A stretch of 56,700 nucleotides of DNA from CAZCZU01 sp964503475 (GTDB lineage: Bacteria; Pseudomonadota; Zetaproteobacteria; Mariprofundales; Mariprofundaceae): contig CAZCZU010000016.1 in NCBI GenBank assembly GCA_964503475.1, forward strand, positions 1-56,700, read 5' to 3'. Of this stretch, positions 23,814-32,089 are shown piece after piece; the first letter of the stretch is position 1, and each line of letters opens with the position of its first letter. A program made the translations under genes and the position numbers. The notes under the pieces are model-generated. The model worked only from the letters and a program-made list of their open reading frames with translations, had not been told where the DNA came from and searched no databases.

Positions 23814-25127
23814 ATGAAAGAAGTGCGCGTAGGAATCCTCGGGCTTGGCACCATCGGCAGCGGTGTGGCCCGGCTTCTGCTGGAGCAGCAGGAGCTGATG
23901 AGCCGCAGGCTCGGTTGCCATGTGCGCCTGGTGGCTGCCTGCGACCGGGATATTCTTGAGCGCGAATTCGATTTCGACATGGAAGGAGTGCGCCTGACCG
24001 CGCATGCCAACGAGGTGGTCACCGCCGAGGATGTCGACCTCGTCGTAGAGCTGATCGGCGGCTATGAGCCGGCCCGTACCTTTGTCGCCACCACCATCGA
24101 GCACGGCAAGCATGTGGTCACGGCCAACAAGGCGCTGATTGCCAAGTTCGGTGAGGAGCTTTTCCCGCTGGCCGAGGCGCAGGGTGTGGCCATCGGTTTT
24201 GAGGCGGCTGTAGGCGGCGGCATTCCCTGCCTGAAGGCGCTGCGCGAGGGGCTGGCTGCCAATGGTATCCAGTCGGTGCACGGCATTCTCAACGGCACCT
24301 GCAATTACATCCTTACGAAGATGGAGGATGAGGGCACGCCGTTTGACGAGGTGCTGGCCGAGGCACAGGCGCTTGGATATGCCGAAGCTGATCCGACCTT
24401 CGACATCGAGGGCATCGATACGGCTCACAAGCTCTCCATTATCGCTGCCATGGCGTTTGGTTCGCGTATTCGCTTCGAGGATGTCTATACCGAGGGTATC
24501 TCGCGCATCACCCCGGACGACATTGCTTCGGCCAAGGAGCTGGGATATTGCATCAAGCTGCTCGGTATCGCCAAGCCGCACGACGGCCATGTCGAGATGC
24601 GCGTGCATCCGACGCTGGTGTCGCTTGATGCCCAGATCGCCCAGGTCTCGGACTCCTACAATGCCGTGATGATCTCAGGCGATTTTGTCGAGCATACGAT
24701 GTATTTCGGCCGCGGGGCAGGGGAGCGTCCGACCGCCTCAGCCGTGGTGGCCGATATCATGGATATCGCCCGCGTCATCCCCGGTTGTGTCGATCGTATG
24801 GCACCGCCGATGGCCTTTGTCGATGCCGAGCGCCGTGATGTGCCGACCCTGCCGATGGCTGATACCGAGAGCGAATACTATCTGCGCTTTATGGTGCAGG
24901 ATGAGCCGGGCGTGATTGCTGCCATCACCTCGATCCTGTCCGATCATCGTATCAGCCTTGAGGCGCTGGTACAGAAGGCACGCCATGCTATCAAGGCTGT
25001 ACCGGTGGTGATGACCACGCATGAGACGACGGAAGGTAATCTGCAGGCTGCTGTGGCCCGTATTACCGCTCTGGAAAGTGTGGAAGGCGATGCGCTGGTG
25101 CTGCGCATGGAACGCTTCGCCGCCTGA
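23814..25127 (+). CDS. hom: Homoserine dehydrogenase
   Basis: A 437-residue protein. The Rossmann motif GLGTIGSGVARLL is near the N-terminus, then VTANKALIA, FEAAVGGGIPCLKAL, LNGTCNYILT, GYAEADPTFDIEGIDTAHKL with the catalytic Lys and Asp, and a C-terminal ACT domain (VQDEPGVIAAITSIL, ISLEALVQKA) for threonine feedback. It reduces aspartate semialdehyde to homoserine. An AGGAG site precedes ATG 23814, and thrC follows after 18 bp. Confidence 0.96.
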   Translation: MKEVRVGILGLGTIGSGVARLLLEQQELMSRRLGCHVRLVAACDRDILEREFDFDMEGVRLTAHANEVVTAEDVDLVVELIGGYEPARTFVATTIEHGKHVVTANKALIAKFGEELFPLAEAQGVAIGFEAAVGGGIPCLKALREGLAANGIQSVHGILNGTCNYILTKMEDEGTPFDEVLAEAQALGYAEADPTFDIEGIDTAHKLSIIAAMAFGSRIRFEDVYTEGISRITPDDIASAKELGYCIKLLGIAKPHDGHVEMRVHPTLVSLDAQIAQVSDSYNAVMISGDFVEHTMYFGRGAGERPTASAVVADIMDIARVIPGCVDRMAPPMAFVDAERRDVPTLPMADTESEYYLRFMVQDEPGVIAAITSILSDHRISLEALVQKARHAIKAVPVVMTTHETTEGNLQAAVARITALESVEGDALVLRMERFAA

Positions 25128-25145
25128 TTATTGTTGGAGAGAACA

Positions 25146-26204
25146 ATGCCCCATTACCAAGGAATTATTGAACGCTACCGCGCCTTTCTGCCAATCGGCC
25201 CCGAGGATGCGGTGATTACCCTGTATGAGGGCAACACGCCGCTGCACGAGTCGCTGAACCTGCGCAACGCCATCAATCCCGAACTGAACATCTATCTGAA
25301 GTTCGAGGGTTTGAACCCGACCGGTTCGTTCAAGGACCGCGGCATGACCATGGCCGTGACCCAGGCCTACAACAGCGGCTCCCGCAAGGTGATCTGCGCC
25401 TCCACAGGCAACACCTCGGCTGCGGCCGCCGCCTATGCTGCCAACTGCGGCATGGAAGCCTATGTGCTGATCCCGGACGGCAAGATCGCGCTGGGCAAGC
25501 TCTCCCAGGGCATGCGTTACGGCGCCAGGGTGATCCAGATTCGCGGCAACTTCGACGATGCACTGCAGATTGTGCGTGACGTATCGGCCGATGGCTCCAT
25601 CTCGCTGGTCAACTCCGTGAACCCCTATCGCCTGCAGGGCCAGAAGACGGCCGCATTCGAGATCGTCGACGAACTGGGCTTTGCTCCCGACTACCATGCC
25701 CTGCCGGTCGGCAATGCCGGCAACATCACCGCTTACTGGATGGGTTACAAGGAGTACCATGAGAAGCGTGTCTCCCGGAATCTGCCCAGGATGCTCGGCT
25801 TCCAGGCCGCAGGTGCTGCGCCGATCGTTAATGGTGCCCCGGTTGAGAATCCGGAGACCATCGCCACGGCTATCCGTATCGGCAAGCCCGCTTCCTGGAA
25901 ACAGGCCGAAGCGGCCCGTGATGAGTCCGGCGGCCGTATCGATGCGGTGACCGATGAGGAGATTCTCGAGGCCTACAATATGCTGGCCTGCATGGAAGGT
26001 GTCTTCTGCGAGCCGGCGTCGGCTGCATCGGTGGCCGGTATCATCAAGCTGAACAAGGCCGGTTACTTCAAGCCGGGCGACAAGATCGTCTGCACGCTGA
26101 CCGGTAACGGCCTGAAAGACCCGGATACGGCCATGAAGGGTGTGGCCAGTCCGGTCACCATCGATGCCACCGAGGATGCGGTGCGGAAGGTGCTGGAAGC
26201 CTGA
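25146..26204 (+). CDS. thrC: Threonine synthase
   Basis: A 352-residue PLP fold-II enzyme. GNTPLHESLNLRN and LNPTGSFKDRGM carry the PLP Lys, ASTGNTSAAAAAYAA binds the phosphate, and VGNAGNITAYWMGYKEY and CTLTGNGLKDP follow. This is the short (Bacillus-like) ThrC class. It converts O-phosphohomoserine to threonine. No homoserine kinase gene is next to it. ATG 25146 fits the family start; upstream codons of the open frame are not conserved-looking. Confidence 0.95.
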   Translation: MPHYQGIIERYRAFLPIGPEDAVITLYEGNTPLHESLNLRNAINPELNIYLKFEGLNPTGSFKDRGMTMAVTQAYNSGSRKVICASTGNTSAAAAAYAANCGMEAYVLIPDGKIALGKLSQGMRYGARVIQIRGNFDDALQIVRDVSADGSISLVNSVNPYRLQGQKTAAFEIVDELGFAPDYHALPVGNAGNITAYWMGYKEYHEKRVSRNLPRMLGFQAAGAAPIVNGAPVENPETIATAIRIGKPASWKQAEAARDESGGRIDAVTDEEILEAYNMLACMEGVFCEPASAASVAGIIKLNKAGYFKPGDKIVCTLTGNGLKDPDTAMKGVASPVTIDATEDAVRKVLEA

Positions 26205-26216
26205 TCGGCTGAGGAT

Positions 26217-27107
26217 GTGTCCTTTTCCACCGTTGTTGTTACCGATGGCCTGATTCGCACGGAGGCGGGGTATGCCCCGCATCCGGAGCTGCTGCCCTGG
26301 CTGAAACCGTTGCAGCGCAGCAGGCAGCGCTGGTTCGAAAGCGCGCTGCGCACACCGCTGGGATGGTATGCCTGGCTGCAGCATGAAGCACCGGCAGCCC
26401 TGCTTGCCGCGGCACTGCCGTCGGATCACGCCTTTCCGTTTGCGCCCGTCCACTACTGGGTTGCCTCACCCTGTTCGCTGCAGCTAAGCCGCGACCGGGT
26501 GCGGGTGATGCCGGAAGTGCTGCTTCCTTTCGATGAACGCGATGCCGCCTGGCTTTGCGAAACCCTGAATCCGTTGCTGGCCGAAGATGAGATGCAGCTT
26601 GTGGCCGCAGGGCGCGCACTTTGCCTCGTGTCCGGACGTCATATCGATGTGCAGCCGACCGATTTTGCGCATGTGAATGGCCACACGCTGCCGAACCGCT
26701 CGCCGGAAGGTGCCGATGGTGCTGCCTGGATGCGGCTGCAGGCCGAGATCCAGATGCTGTTGCACCAGGCACAGCCACCGCACCGACAGGGCATGCCGCC
26801 ACTGCAGAGCCTCTGGTTCTGGGGAGGCAGTGATTGCGCGGCATCCGTTCACGGGCCTTTGCCTGTGGCCACCCGCAATGCGGTACTGGCGGCCGTGGCT
26901 GATGCGCGCGACGCGCAGCTCTGTATCAGCGAGGCGGACGCCCTCGCCGAGCTATTGGGGCACCATGGCTCCCCCCGCCACTGGTTGCTGGCCGGTGACG
27001 GCCATGCCGTGGCACTGAAAGAGACGCTGCTGCCGTGGCCGCGTGGAAAGGGGTGGAAGCCCAGAGGGGCGCAGCCTTCGGAGGCACTGAGGGAGCTGTT
27101 GCTCTGA
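26217..27107 (+). CDS. RpfE-type regulatory/phosphoglycerate-mutase-like protein
   Basis: A 296-residue protein starting at GTG 26217. It resembles a proteobacterial family often annotated 'regulatory protein RpfE type' or 'phosphoglycerate mutase-like': a VASPCSLQLSRDRVRVM motif (family form 'ADPVHL..DRD'), W..L..E.QMLLHQA, and SLWFWGGSD. These motifs and the position immediately before recJ (27107) fit my recollection of that family's neighbourhood. Biochemical function is unknown. Its stop overlaps the recJ start. Confidence 0.65.
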   Translation: MSFSTVVVTDGLIRTEAGYAPHPELLPWLKPLQRSRQRWFESALRTPLGWYAWLQHEAPAALLAAALPSDHAFPFAPVHYWVASPCSLQLSRDRVRVMPEVLLPFDERDAAWLCETLNPLLAEDEMQLVAAGRALCLVSGRHIDVQPTDFAHVNGHTLPNRSPEGADGAAWMRLQAEIQMLLHQAQPPHRQGMPPLQSLWFWGGSDCAASVHGPLPVATRNAVLAAVADARDAQLCISEADALAELLGHHGSPRHWLLAGDGHAVALKETLLPWPRGKGWKPRGAQPSEALRELLL

Positions 27108-28807
27108 TGCAGCTGCCCGAACAGCCAACCCTGCGCGGACGACGCCTGGCCTGGCGACACGCCATGCTGGTTGCCGATGATCCGCTGGCCGCCTGGCAGG
27201 GTTTGCTAAGCAATCGTGGCCTGAGCGAGGGCGATGGTTTCTTTTCGCCGCGCCTTTCCGATCTTCCGGATCCGGATGCGATGCAGGATATGGCCAAGGC
27301 TGCCGGGCGCATCGCCGAAGCGATCAGCGCCCGCGAGCATATCCATATCTTTGGTGATTTCGATTGTGATGGTGTCTCGGGCACGGCCATTCTGCTTGAG
27401 GCGCTGCATGCAGCGGGTGCCCGCGTAAGCTCATCCATTCCGCACCGTGCCGACGATGGCCACGGTATCGGCGTCGAGCCGGTGCGCGAGGCACACGCCA
27501 GCGGTGCCACGCTCGGTATCAGTGTCGATACCGGCACGACCTGTTTCGAGGCCTGTGAAGAGGCGCAGCGCCTCGGCTTCGATCTGATCGTTACCGATCA
27601 TCATCTGCCGGATGTATCGTTGCCACAGGCCTTTGCCCTGCTCAATCCGGCCAGGGGCGACTGCGGTTTTGCCGATCGATTGCTGTGCGGTACCGGTGTC
27701 GCCTTTTTTCTGCTGGTGGCGGTCTGGAAACGTTTGCGTCAGGTGGACAGTGCCCCGGCCTATGATCTCCGGCAGCTGCTGGATCGCGTGGCGGTGGCTA
27801 CGGTAGCCGATGTCATGGCCCTGCAGGGGGTCAACCGTATTCTCGTCCATCATGGCCTTGCCCAGCTCAACAGTCGTCCGTCGACCGGTATGGCGGCCCT
27901 GTTGCAGGTGGCGCGGGTCAAGGCGGCGGTTACCACCGAGACGATCGGCTTCTATATCGCGCCGCGCATCAATGCGGCCGGGCGCATGCGTCATGGCGAG
28001 GAGGCGATGCGCCTGCTGGCTACAGATAATCCTGAGGAAGCTGCCCGGCTGGCGGCGGTGCTCGATCAGAACAACCGTGAGCGACGGCAGGTGGAGGCGG
28101 AGGTCTTCAAACAGGCCGAGGCGAAGCTGGGCAGTGCCGATACGCTGGCCGTCTACGATGCCCAGTGGCATGCCGGCGTGGTCGGTCTGGCTGCCGGCAG
28201 GCTGGCCCGTAAGCACCACCGCCCGGCTGCCGTCGGCTTTGTCACCCCTGAGGGGGCGATCCGTGTCTCCCTGCGCGGCAGGCCCGGTTACCACATCGGC
28301 GAGCTGCTGAATGCCTGCGGCGATTACCTGGAAGGCTTTGGTGGCCATGCTGGGGCAGGAGGCGGCACGGTGCGTGCCGATGGCTGGTACGGCTTTGTCG
28401 AGGCCTTTGCCGCGGCGGTAAAGGCGCAGGGGGCGTCGGCAAGCAGTCATCCCGAGCTGCCTCTCGATGGCGTACTGGGACTCGATGCCATGCATGCGGG
28501 CCTGGCTGAGCGGTTGCAGCGTTTTGAGCCGCTGGGGCAGGGCAATCCGGCCTGCCAGTGGCTCATCGATGCGGTACAGATCGTCGACCGGCGCGATATG
28601 AAGGGCGGGGTGGTGCGACTGAAACTGCAGCAGCCCGGCAGTCGCAACGGTTTTCTCGATGCCGTTGTTTTCGGAGCTGGTCCGATCAACGAGGCCCTGC
28701 AGCCGGGGCTGACCATTTCGCCGATTGGCCAGCTGAAGCTGGATGAGTGGCGTGACAATGGCGCGGTGCAGTTCGTCATCGAGGATGTATTATCGGACCA
28801 GGTGTGA
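27107..28807 (+). CDS. recJ: Single-stranded-DNA-specific exonuclease RecJ
   Basis: A 566-residue DHH-family nuclease. Motifs in order are FGDFDCDGVSGTA, SSIPHRADDGHGI, SVDTGTT, VTDHHLPD (the DHH triad), APRINAAGRM, and the DHHA1 domain with YDAQWHAGVVGLAAGRL and GFGGHAGAGGGTV. It degrades single-stranded DNA 5' to 3' in recombination and repair. It starts at the ATG overlapping the previous stop, with the family's usual length. The AT-rich DNA after its stop begins the regulatory region of the 66-residue protein. Confidence 0.95.
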   Translation: MQLPEQPTLRGRRLAWRHAMLVADDPLAAWQGLLSNRGLSEGDGFFSPRLSDLPDPDAMQDMAKAAGRIAEAISAREHIHIFGDFDCDGVSGTAILLEALHAAGARVSSSIPHRADDGHGIGVEPVREAHASGATLGISVDTGTTCFEACEEAQRLGFDLIVTDHHLPDVSLPQAFALLNPARGDCGFADRLLCGTGVAFFLLVAVWKRLRQVDSAPAYDLRQLLDRVAVATVADVMALQGVNRILVHHGLAQLNSRPSTGMAALLQVARVKAAVTTETIGFYIAPRINAAGRMRHGEEAMRLLATDNPEEAARLAAVLDQNNRERRQVEAEVFKQAEAKLGSADTLAVYDAQWHAGVVGLAAGRLARKHHRPAAVGFVTPEGAIRVSLRGRPGYHIGELLNACGDYLEGFGGHAGAGGGTVRADGWYGFVEAFAAAVKAQGASASSHPELPLDGVLGLDAMHAGLAERLQRFEPLGQGNPACQWLIDAVQIVDRRDMKGGVVRLKLQQPGSRNGFLDAVVFGAGPINEALQPGLTISPIGQLKLDEWRDNGAVQFVIEDVLSDQV

Positions 28808-28817
28808 TTTTTATCAC
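28804..28817. promoter_or_regulatory. CRP/FNR-like palindrome upstream of small paralogue 1
   Basis: GTGAT (28804-28808), TTTT, ATCAC (28813-28817). Read as TGTGA-N6-TCACG it fits a CRP-type site, and it also resembles an FNR site (TTGAT-N4-ATCAA) with changed outer bases. It lies about 123 bp before the start at 28941, and the DNA between is very AT-rich. The same GTGAT-N4-ATCAC occurs at 29584-29597 ahead of the second paralogue. Confidence 0.55.
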
Positions 28818-28940
28818 GATAACATCTTTATTTTTAACGTTTTTTTATTTTTCTGTCATCTGTCTGTAAATATTGTCCTCTAGGCTTCCGCTCATGGTTG
28901 GAGTGCATGCTCCGACAACTCTGGAAGCTGGAGGTTCACG

Positions 28941-29141
28941 ATGAACGCAGTGGAAAAGTTACTTCAGGATTTTCTTGCAGCCTTTGAGAAGGTCAAAGGG
29001 GCAAAGGCCCGTAAGCAGCTTGAGGTGCGCTGGACAGGCGGTACGCAGGTTGTGATCCGCAATGTCGCCAGCAATCGTGGCGAACTGGTCGGGCTGGGTA
29101 CCCTGCGCCTGATGACGGAGCAACTGGCTCGGGCGGCCTGA
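28941..29141 (+). CDS. 66-residue paralogous small protein, copy 1
   Basis: A small protein with an amphipathic N-terminal helix (MNAVEKLLQDFLAAFEKVKG), the core VRWTGGTQVVIRN, and a conserved end LGTLRLMTEQLARAA. It aligns without gaps with the product of 29704-29904, sharing VKGA.AR.Q, the WTGG.QVVI core and GTLRLMTE.L..AA. I do not recognise the family; the pattern suggests helix, beta hairpin, helix. GGAGG lies about 7 nt before ATG 28941. The gene has its own operator-like palindrome and terminator, so it is monocistronic and probably strongly expressed and regulated. Confidence 0.7.
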   Translation: MNAVEKLLQDFLAAFEKVKGAKARKQLEVRWTGGTQVVIRNVASNRGELVGLGTLRLMTEQLARAA

Positions 29142-29168
29142 TCTTCAGGCTGTACGATTTTCGTGAAA

Positions 29169-29198
29169 AGGCCGGGCAGAAGCCCGGCCTGTTTTTTT
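29169..29198 (+). terminator. Terminator of small paralogue 1
   Basis: AGGCCGGGC (29169-29177), loop AGAA, GCCCGGCCT (29182-29190), then G and seven T. The stem core GGCCGGGC/GCCCGGCC is shared with the hairpin after paralogue 2. Confidence 0.9.
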
Positions 29199-29200
29199 GA

Positions 29201-29575
29201 TCCGCTTCGGGCTCCTGCCCTTCGCTTATATCGTTTCGGCGGCGCATGTCCGCCTTCACTTNNNNNNNNNNNNNNNNNNNNNNNNNNNNNNNNNNNNNNN
29301 NNNNNNNNNNNNNNNNNNNNNNNNNNNNNNNNNNNNNNNNNNNNNNNNNNNNNNNNNNNNNACGTCCCGGCTACACGCCGGTCCGCCACCCATCCGTGGG
29401 TGGGGCGTATTGAATCCGCTTCGGGCTCCTGCCCTTTGCTCATATCGTTTCGGCGGCGCATGTCCGCCTTCACTTACGTCCCGGCTACACGCCGGTCCGC
29501 CACCCATCCGTGGGTGGGGCGTATTGAATCTGCTTCGGGCTCCTGCCCTTCGCTCATATCGTTTTGGCGGCATGG
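29201..29575. repeat. 114-bp tandem repeat array interrupted by an assembly gap
   Basis: Unit starts are at 29201, 29415 and 29529. Units two and three are 114 bp apart; the first unit is 114 bp plus the 100 N. Each unit contains several small inverted repeats, for example CCACCCATCCGTGGGTGG, GGCGGCGCATGTCCGCC and CCCGGCTACACGCCGG. The last unit is truncated near 29575. Frames through it give repetitive peptides with no ribosome sites, so I treat it as non-coding. The real copy number is probably higher than shown. The array fills the space between the two small paralogues; no gene is visible in 29142-29703. Confidence 0.85.
29262..29361. other. Assembly gap of 100 N
   Basis: Exactly 100 N, a conventional placeholder length. 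The bases on both sides join into one complete repeat unit, which indicates a gap caused by the tandem repeat, of unknown true size. Confidence 0.99.
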
Positions 29576-29583
29576 CCTGGCTG

Positions 29584-29597
29584 GTGATGTGTATCAC
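29584..29597. promoter_or_regulatory. CRP/FNR-like palindrome upstream of small paralogue 2
   Basis: GTGAT (29584-29588), GTGT, ATCAC (29593-29597), about 106 bp before ATG 29704. A weaker site GTGA-N6-TCAT follows at 29618-29631. AT-rich DNA (29598-29640) could hold the promoter. Confidence 0.55.
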
Positions 29598-29703
29598 GCT
29601 AAATATTTAATATAAAAGTGATTTATGTCATCGATTAAAGCGGGGTGTCGGTGGATGATGCAGCCATGTCAGATCCGGGCCGAGGCCCGCAAAGGAGGCT
29701 GAT

Positions 29704-29904
29704 ATGAACGAAGCAGAGAAGGTCATTCAGGATTATCTGAAAGCCATTGAAGCTGTGAAGGGTGCCCAGGCGCGCCAGCAGACTCGTGTACAGTGGACCG
29801 GCGGTTCGCAGGTCGTGATCCACGACGCCAGGAACGAGGAACATCGTCTGGTGGATGTCGGGACTCTGCGACTGATGACGGAACACCTCTCCAAGGCTGC
29901 CTGA
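29704..29904 (+). CDS. 66-residue paralogous small protein, copy 2
   Basis: Same length as the product of 28941-29141 and alignable end to end: N-terminal helix (MNEAEKVIQDYLKAIEAVKG), core VQWTGGSQVVIHD, end VGTLRLMTEHLSKAA. It is slightly more charged. AAAGGAGG lies 5-6 nt upstream of ATG 29704. It has its own upstream palindrome and downstream hairpin. Tandem duplication with retained regulation suggests a dosage-dependent or paired role, for example hetero-oligomers. Function unknown. Confidence 0.7.
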   Translation: MNEAEKVIQDYLKAIEAVKGAQARQQTRVQWTGGSQVVIHDARNEEHRLVDVGTLRLMTEHLSKAA

Positions 29905-29930
29905 ACGGCTTAAGGCCAACGGACGAACGG

Positions 29931-29958
29931 GACAGGCCGGGCAAATGCCCGGCCTGTC
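29931..29958 (+). terminator. Hairpin after small paralogue 2
   Basis: GACAGGCCGGGC (29931-29942), loop AAAT, GCCCGGCCTGTC (29947-29958): a perfect 12-bp stem sharing its core with the paralogue-1 terminator. The following T-tract is weak (TGCTTTA). Confidence 0.75.
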
Positions 29959-30069
29959 TGCTTTACTGGCATGGGATAATATGGCTGCCGGGTCGGTAGC
30001 TTGATTTGCGCGGGCGTATCGGTACCTTGCGCACTCTTTCTTTTTGCAGGCGATTTGTGGAGTTGAGTC

Positions 30070-31201
30070 ATGAGCATTGAAGATCAGATTGCAGGTTTTC
30101 GCACCCGGGCCGAGGATTTCTCGGGCCGCATCGAAGCGCTGCGGAGGTCTCTTTGACGTCGATGCCAAGGAGGAAGAACTCCGCGAGCTGAACGCCCGTA
30201 TCGAGGATCCCACCCTTTGGGACAAGCCGGAGGAGGCGCAGAAGCTGATGCAGTCGCGCACGCGACTGGAGCGGGTGCTCAAATCATTTCATGAGGCAGC
30301 CGAAGGCCTGGAAGATCAGGTGACCCTGTTTGAAATGGGGGCCGATGAGGGCGACCGCGACAGCCAGATCGAGGCCGTTGAAGGTCTCGACACGGTGGCC
30401 GGCAAGGTGGACGAGCTGGAGCTGGCCCAGATGCTGGGCGGCGAAAACGATGCCGAAAATGCCTTTCTTGAGATTCATGCCGGTGCCGGCGGTACCGAGG
30501 CACAGGACTGGGCCGAGATTCTGCTGCGCATGTACCTGCGCTGGGCCGAGAAGAAGGGGCTTGCCACCGAGCTGATGGAGTGTACGGCCGGTGAAGAGGC
30601 GGGCATCAAATCGGCCACGGTATCGGTGAAGGGCGATTACGCCTACGGCTATCTCAAGGCCGAGATCGGGGTGCACCGCCTGGTGCGTAAGTCGCCGTTT
30701 GATTCCGGCAACCGTCGCCATACCTCCTTCTCATCCGTATTCGTCTACCCCGATATCGACCGTGAGATCGAGATCGACATCAACGAAGCCGATGTACGCA
30801 CCGATACTTACCGCGCCTCCGGTGCCGGCGGTCAGCACGTCAACAAGACCGATTCGGCCATTCGTCTGACTCATATGCCGACCGGGATCGTGGTGCAGTG
30901 CCAGAGCGACCGTTCGCAGCACAAGAACCGGGCCACGGCCTGGAAAATGCTGAAGGCACGCATCTACGAGTATGAGCTGGAGAAGCAGAATGCCGAGAAG
31001 CAAGCGCTCGAAGATGGCAAGACCGATATCGGCTGGGGCAACCAGATTCGTTCCTATGTGCTGGATCAGTCGCGCATCAAGGATCTGCGTACCGGCATGG
31101 AGACCGGCAACACGCAGGCATTCCTCGATGGCGATATCGATGCCTTCATTCATGCCCAGCTGATGGGACAGAAGCGCAACAAGGGCGATCAGGCTACGTA
31201 A
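30070..31201 (+). CDS. prfB: Peptide chain release factor 2 (programmed +1 frameshift)
   Basis: The gene is read as 30070-30153 joined to 30155-31201, giving about 376 residues. The first 28 codons end at CTT followed by an in-frame TGA (30154-30156); +1 slippage continues as CTT-GAC into LFDVDAKEEELREL. The body has the family's core GAGGTEAQDWAEILLRMYLRW, the stop-codon-reading region, and the peptidyl-hydrolysis motif GAGGQHVNKTDSA with GGQ. RF2 reads TGA and TAA stops. Frameshifting at its own TGA lets low RF2 levels raise synthesis. It is complete, not a pseudogene. Confidence 0.95.
30145..30157 (+). promoter_or_regulatory. prfB programmed +1 frameshift site
   Basis: AGGTCTCTTTGAC: an internal SD-like CGGAGG (30142-30147) just upstream of CTT TGA C. 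The known prfB site has AGGGGG, a short spacer and CTTTGAC. The downstream open frame lacks a good start of its own, which supports frameshifting. Confidence 0.9.
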
Positions 31202-31203
31202 CC

Positions 31204-31232
31204 CTTTATTTTTTCGTAAATAACGCTATAAT
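31204..31232 (+). promoter_or_regulatory. Candidate promoter of sspA
   Basis: A perfect TATAAT (31227-31232) lies 49 bp before the sspA start in AT-rich DNA. The -35 region 17 bp upstream (CTTTAT, 31204-31209) is a weak match. Confidence 0.5.
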
Positions 31233-31280
31233 CGCGCGCCTTTTCGCGGTCGCCCTTTGGGCATTTTTGGAGGTTAATTG

Positions 31281-31877
31281 ATGATCAAGCTCTATTCCGA
31301 TCCGCAGTGCCCGCAATCGCATCGCACCCGCATCGTACTGGCAGAGAAAGAGTTGCCGGTCACGGCTGTGGATCTGGAGCCGGAAAATCTTCCGGCCAGT
31401 TTCCTCGACCTGAATCCCTACGGCAAGCTGCCGACGGTAGTGGATCGCGATATCGTCTTTTTCGAGGCCTCTGTGGTCAACGAATATCTCGATGAGCGCT
31501 ATCCGCATCCGCCGCTGAAGCCCGGTTCGCCGGCCGAGCGTGCCCAGATGCGTCTGGCTGTGCTGCGCATTGAGGAGGAGCTTTATCCGCTCTACTTCAA
31601 CCTGGTCAAGGTGAAGAAGAAGGCCGAGCCGATGAAGAAGATTCGTGCCTACCTCGATTCGCTCGATGCCTACCTGGCCCGCCAGGAGTATTTCATCGGC
31701 GAGCAGTATTCACTGGCCGATATCACCATTGCGCCGATCCTGTGGCGTCTCTCTCCGAATGGTGTCGATACCTCCAAGTGGTCCAACCTGGAAGCCTACA
31801 TGGACCGACTGTTCGAACGCCCGGCTTTTGAGCGTTCGCTCTCCGAGTACGAGCAGATTCTGCGCGAGGACTATTAA
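31281..31877 (+). CDS. sspA: Stringent starvation protein A
   Basis: A 198-residue GST-fold protein. The N-terminal thioredoxin-like domain has YSDPQCPQSHRTRIVLAEK, DLNPYGKLPTVVDRD and FEASVVNEYLDERYPHP. The C-terminal helical domain has FIGEQYSLADITIAPILWRL. SspA binds RNA polymerase and modulates transcription under starvation or acid stress. ATG 31281 has GGAGG 7 nt upstream; TTG 31278 is possible but less likely. No sspB follows; the next gene starts an unrelated operon after 212 bp. Confidence 0.9.
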   Translation: MIKLYSDPQCPQSHRTRIVLAEKELPVTAVDLEPENLPASFLDLNPYGKLPTVVDRDIVFFEASVVNEYLDERYPHPPLKPGSPAERAQMRLAVLRIEEELYPLYFNLVKVKKKAEPMKKIRAYLDSLDAYLARQEYFIGEQYSLADITIAPILWRLSPNGVDTSKWSNLEAYMDRLFERPAFERSLSEYEQILREDY

Positions 31878-32089
31878 CTCGAAGGGCAGAGGGCGGATGG
31901 TCGCAAGACTGTCCGCCTGTCTGGCGCCGGACTTGCTGGTGCCAGTGTCTTGAAACAGTGATCGGACACAACCTGGCGAGATTTTCATCACGGTTTAAGG
32001 GTTCGTATCCATCATTGTTCCATTGCACGAACACGGGCCGGGGGGCTTGTTGTCGTTGTTCAGACCAAGCTGCAGGTGAGGATGCTCTC

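Noticed and set aside
29201..29575. Possible CRISPR array
   Set aside because: Units are 114 bp and nearly identical throughout, with no unique spacers and no cas genes nearby.
29163..29615. Open frames running through the tandem repeat and the N gap
   Set aside because: They are repetitive, include undetermined bases and lack ribosome sites. The peptide repeats follow from the 114-bp unit being a multiple of three.
30070..31201. prfB as a frameshifted pseudogene
   Set aside because: The in-frame TGA sits in the known CTTTGAC programmed frameshift context and the rest of the gene is intact.
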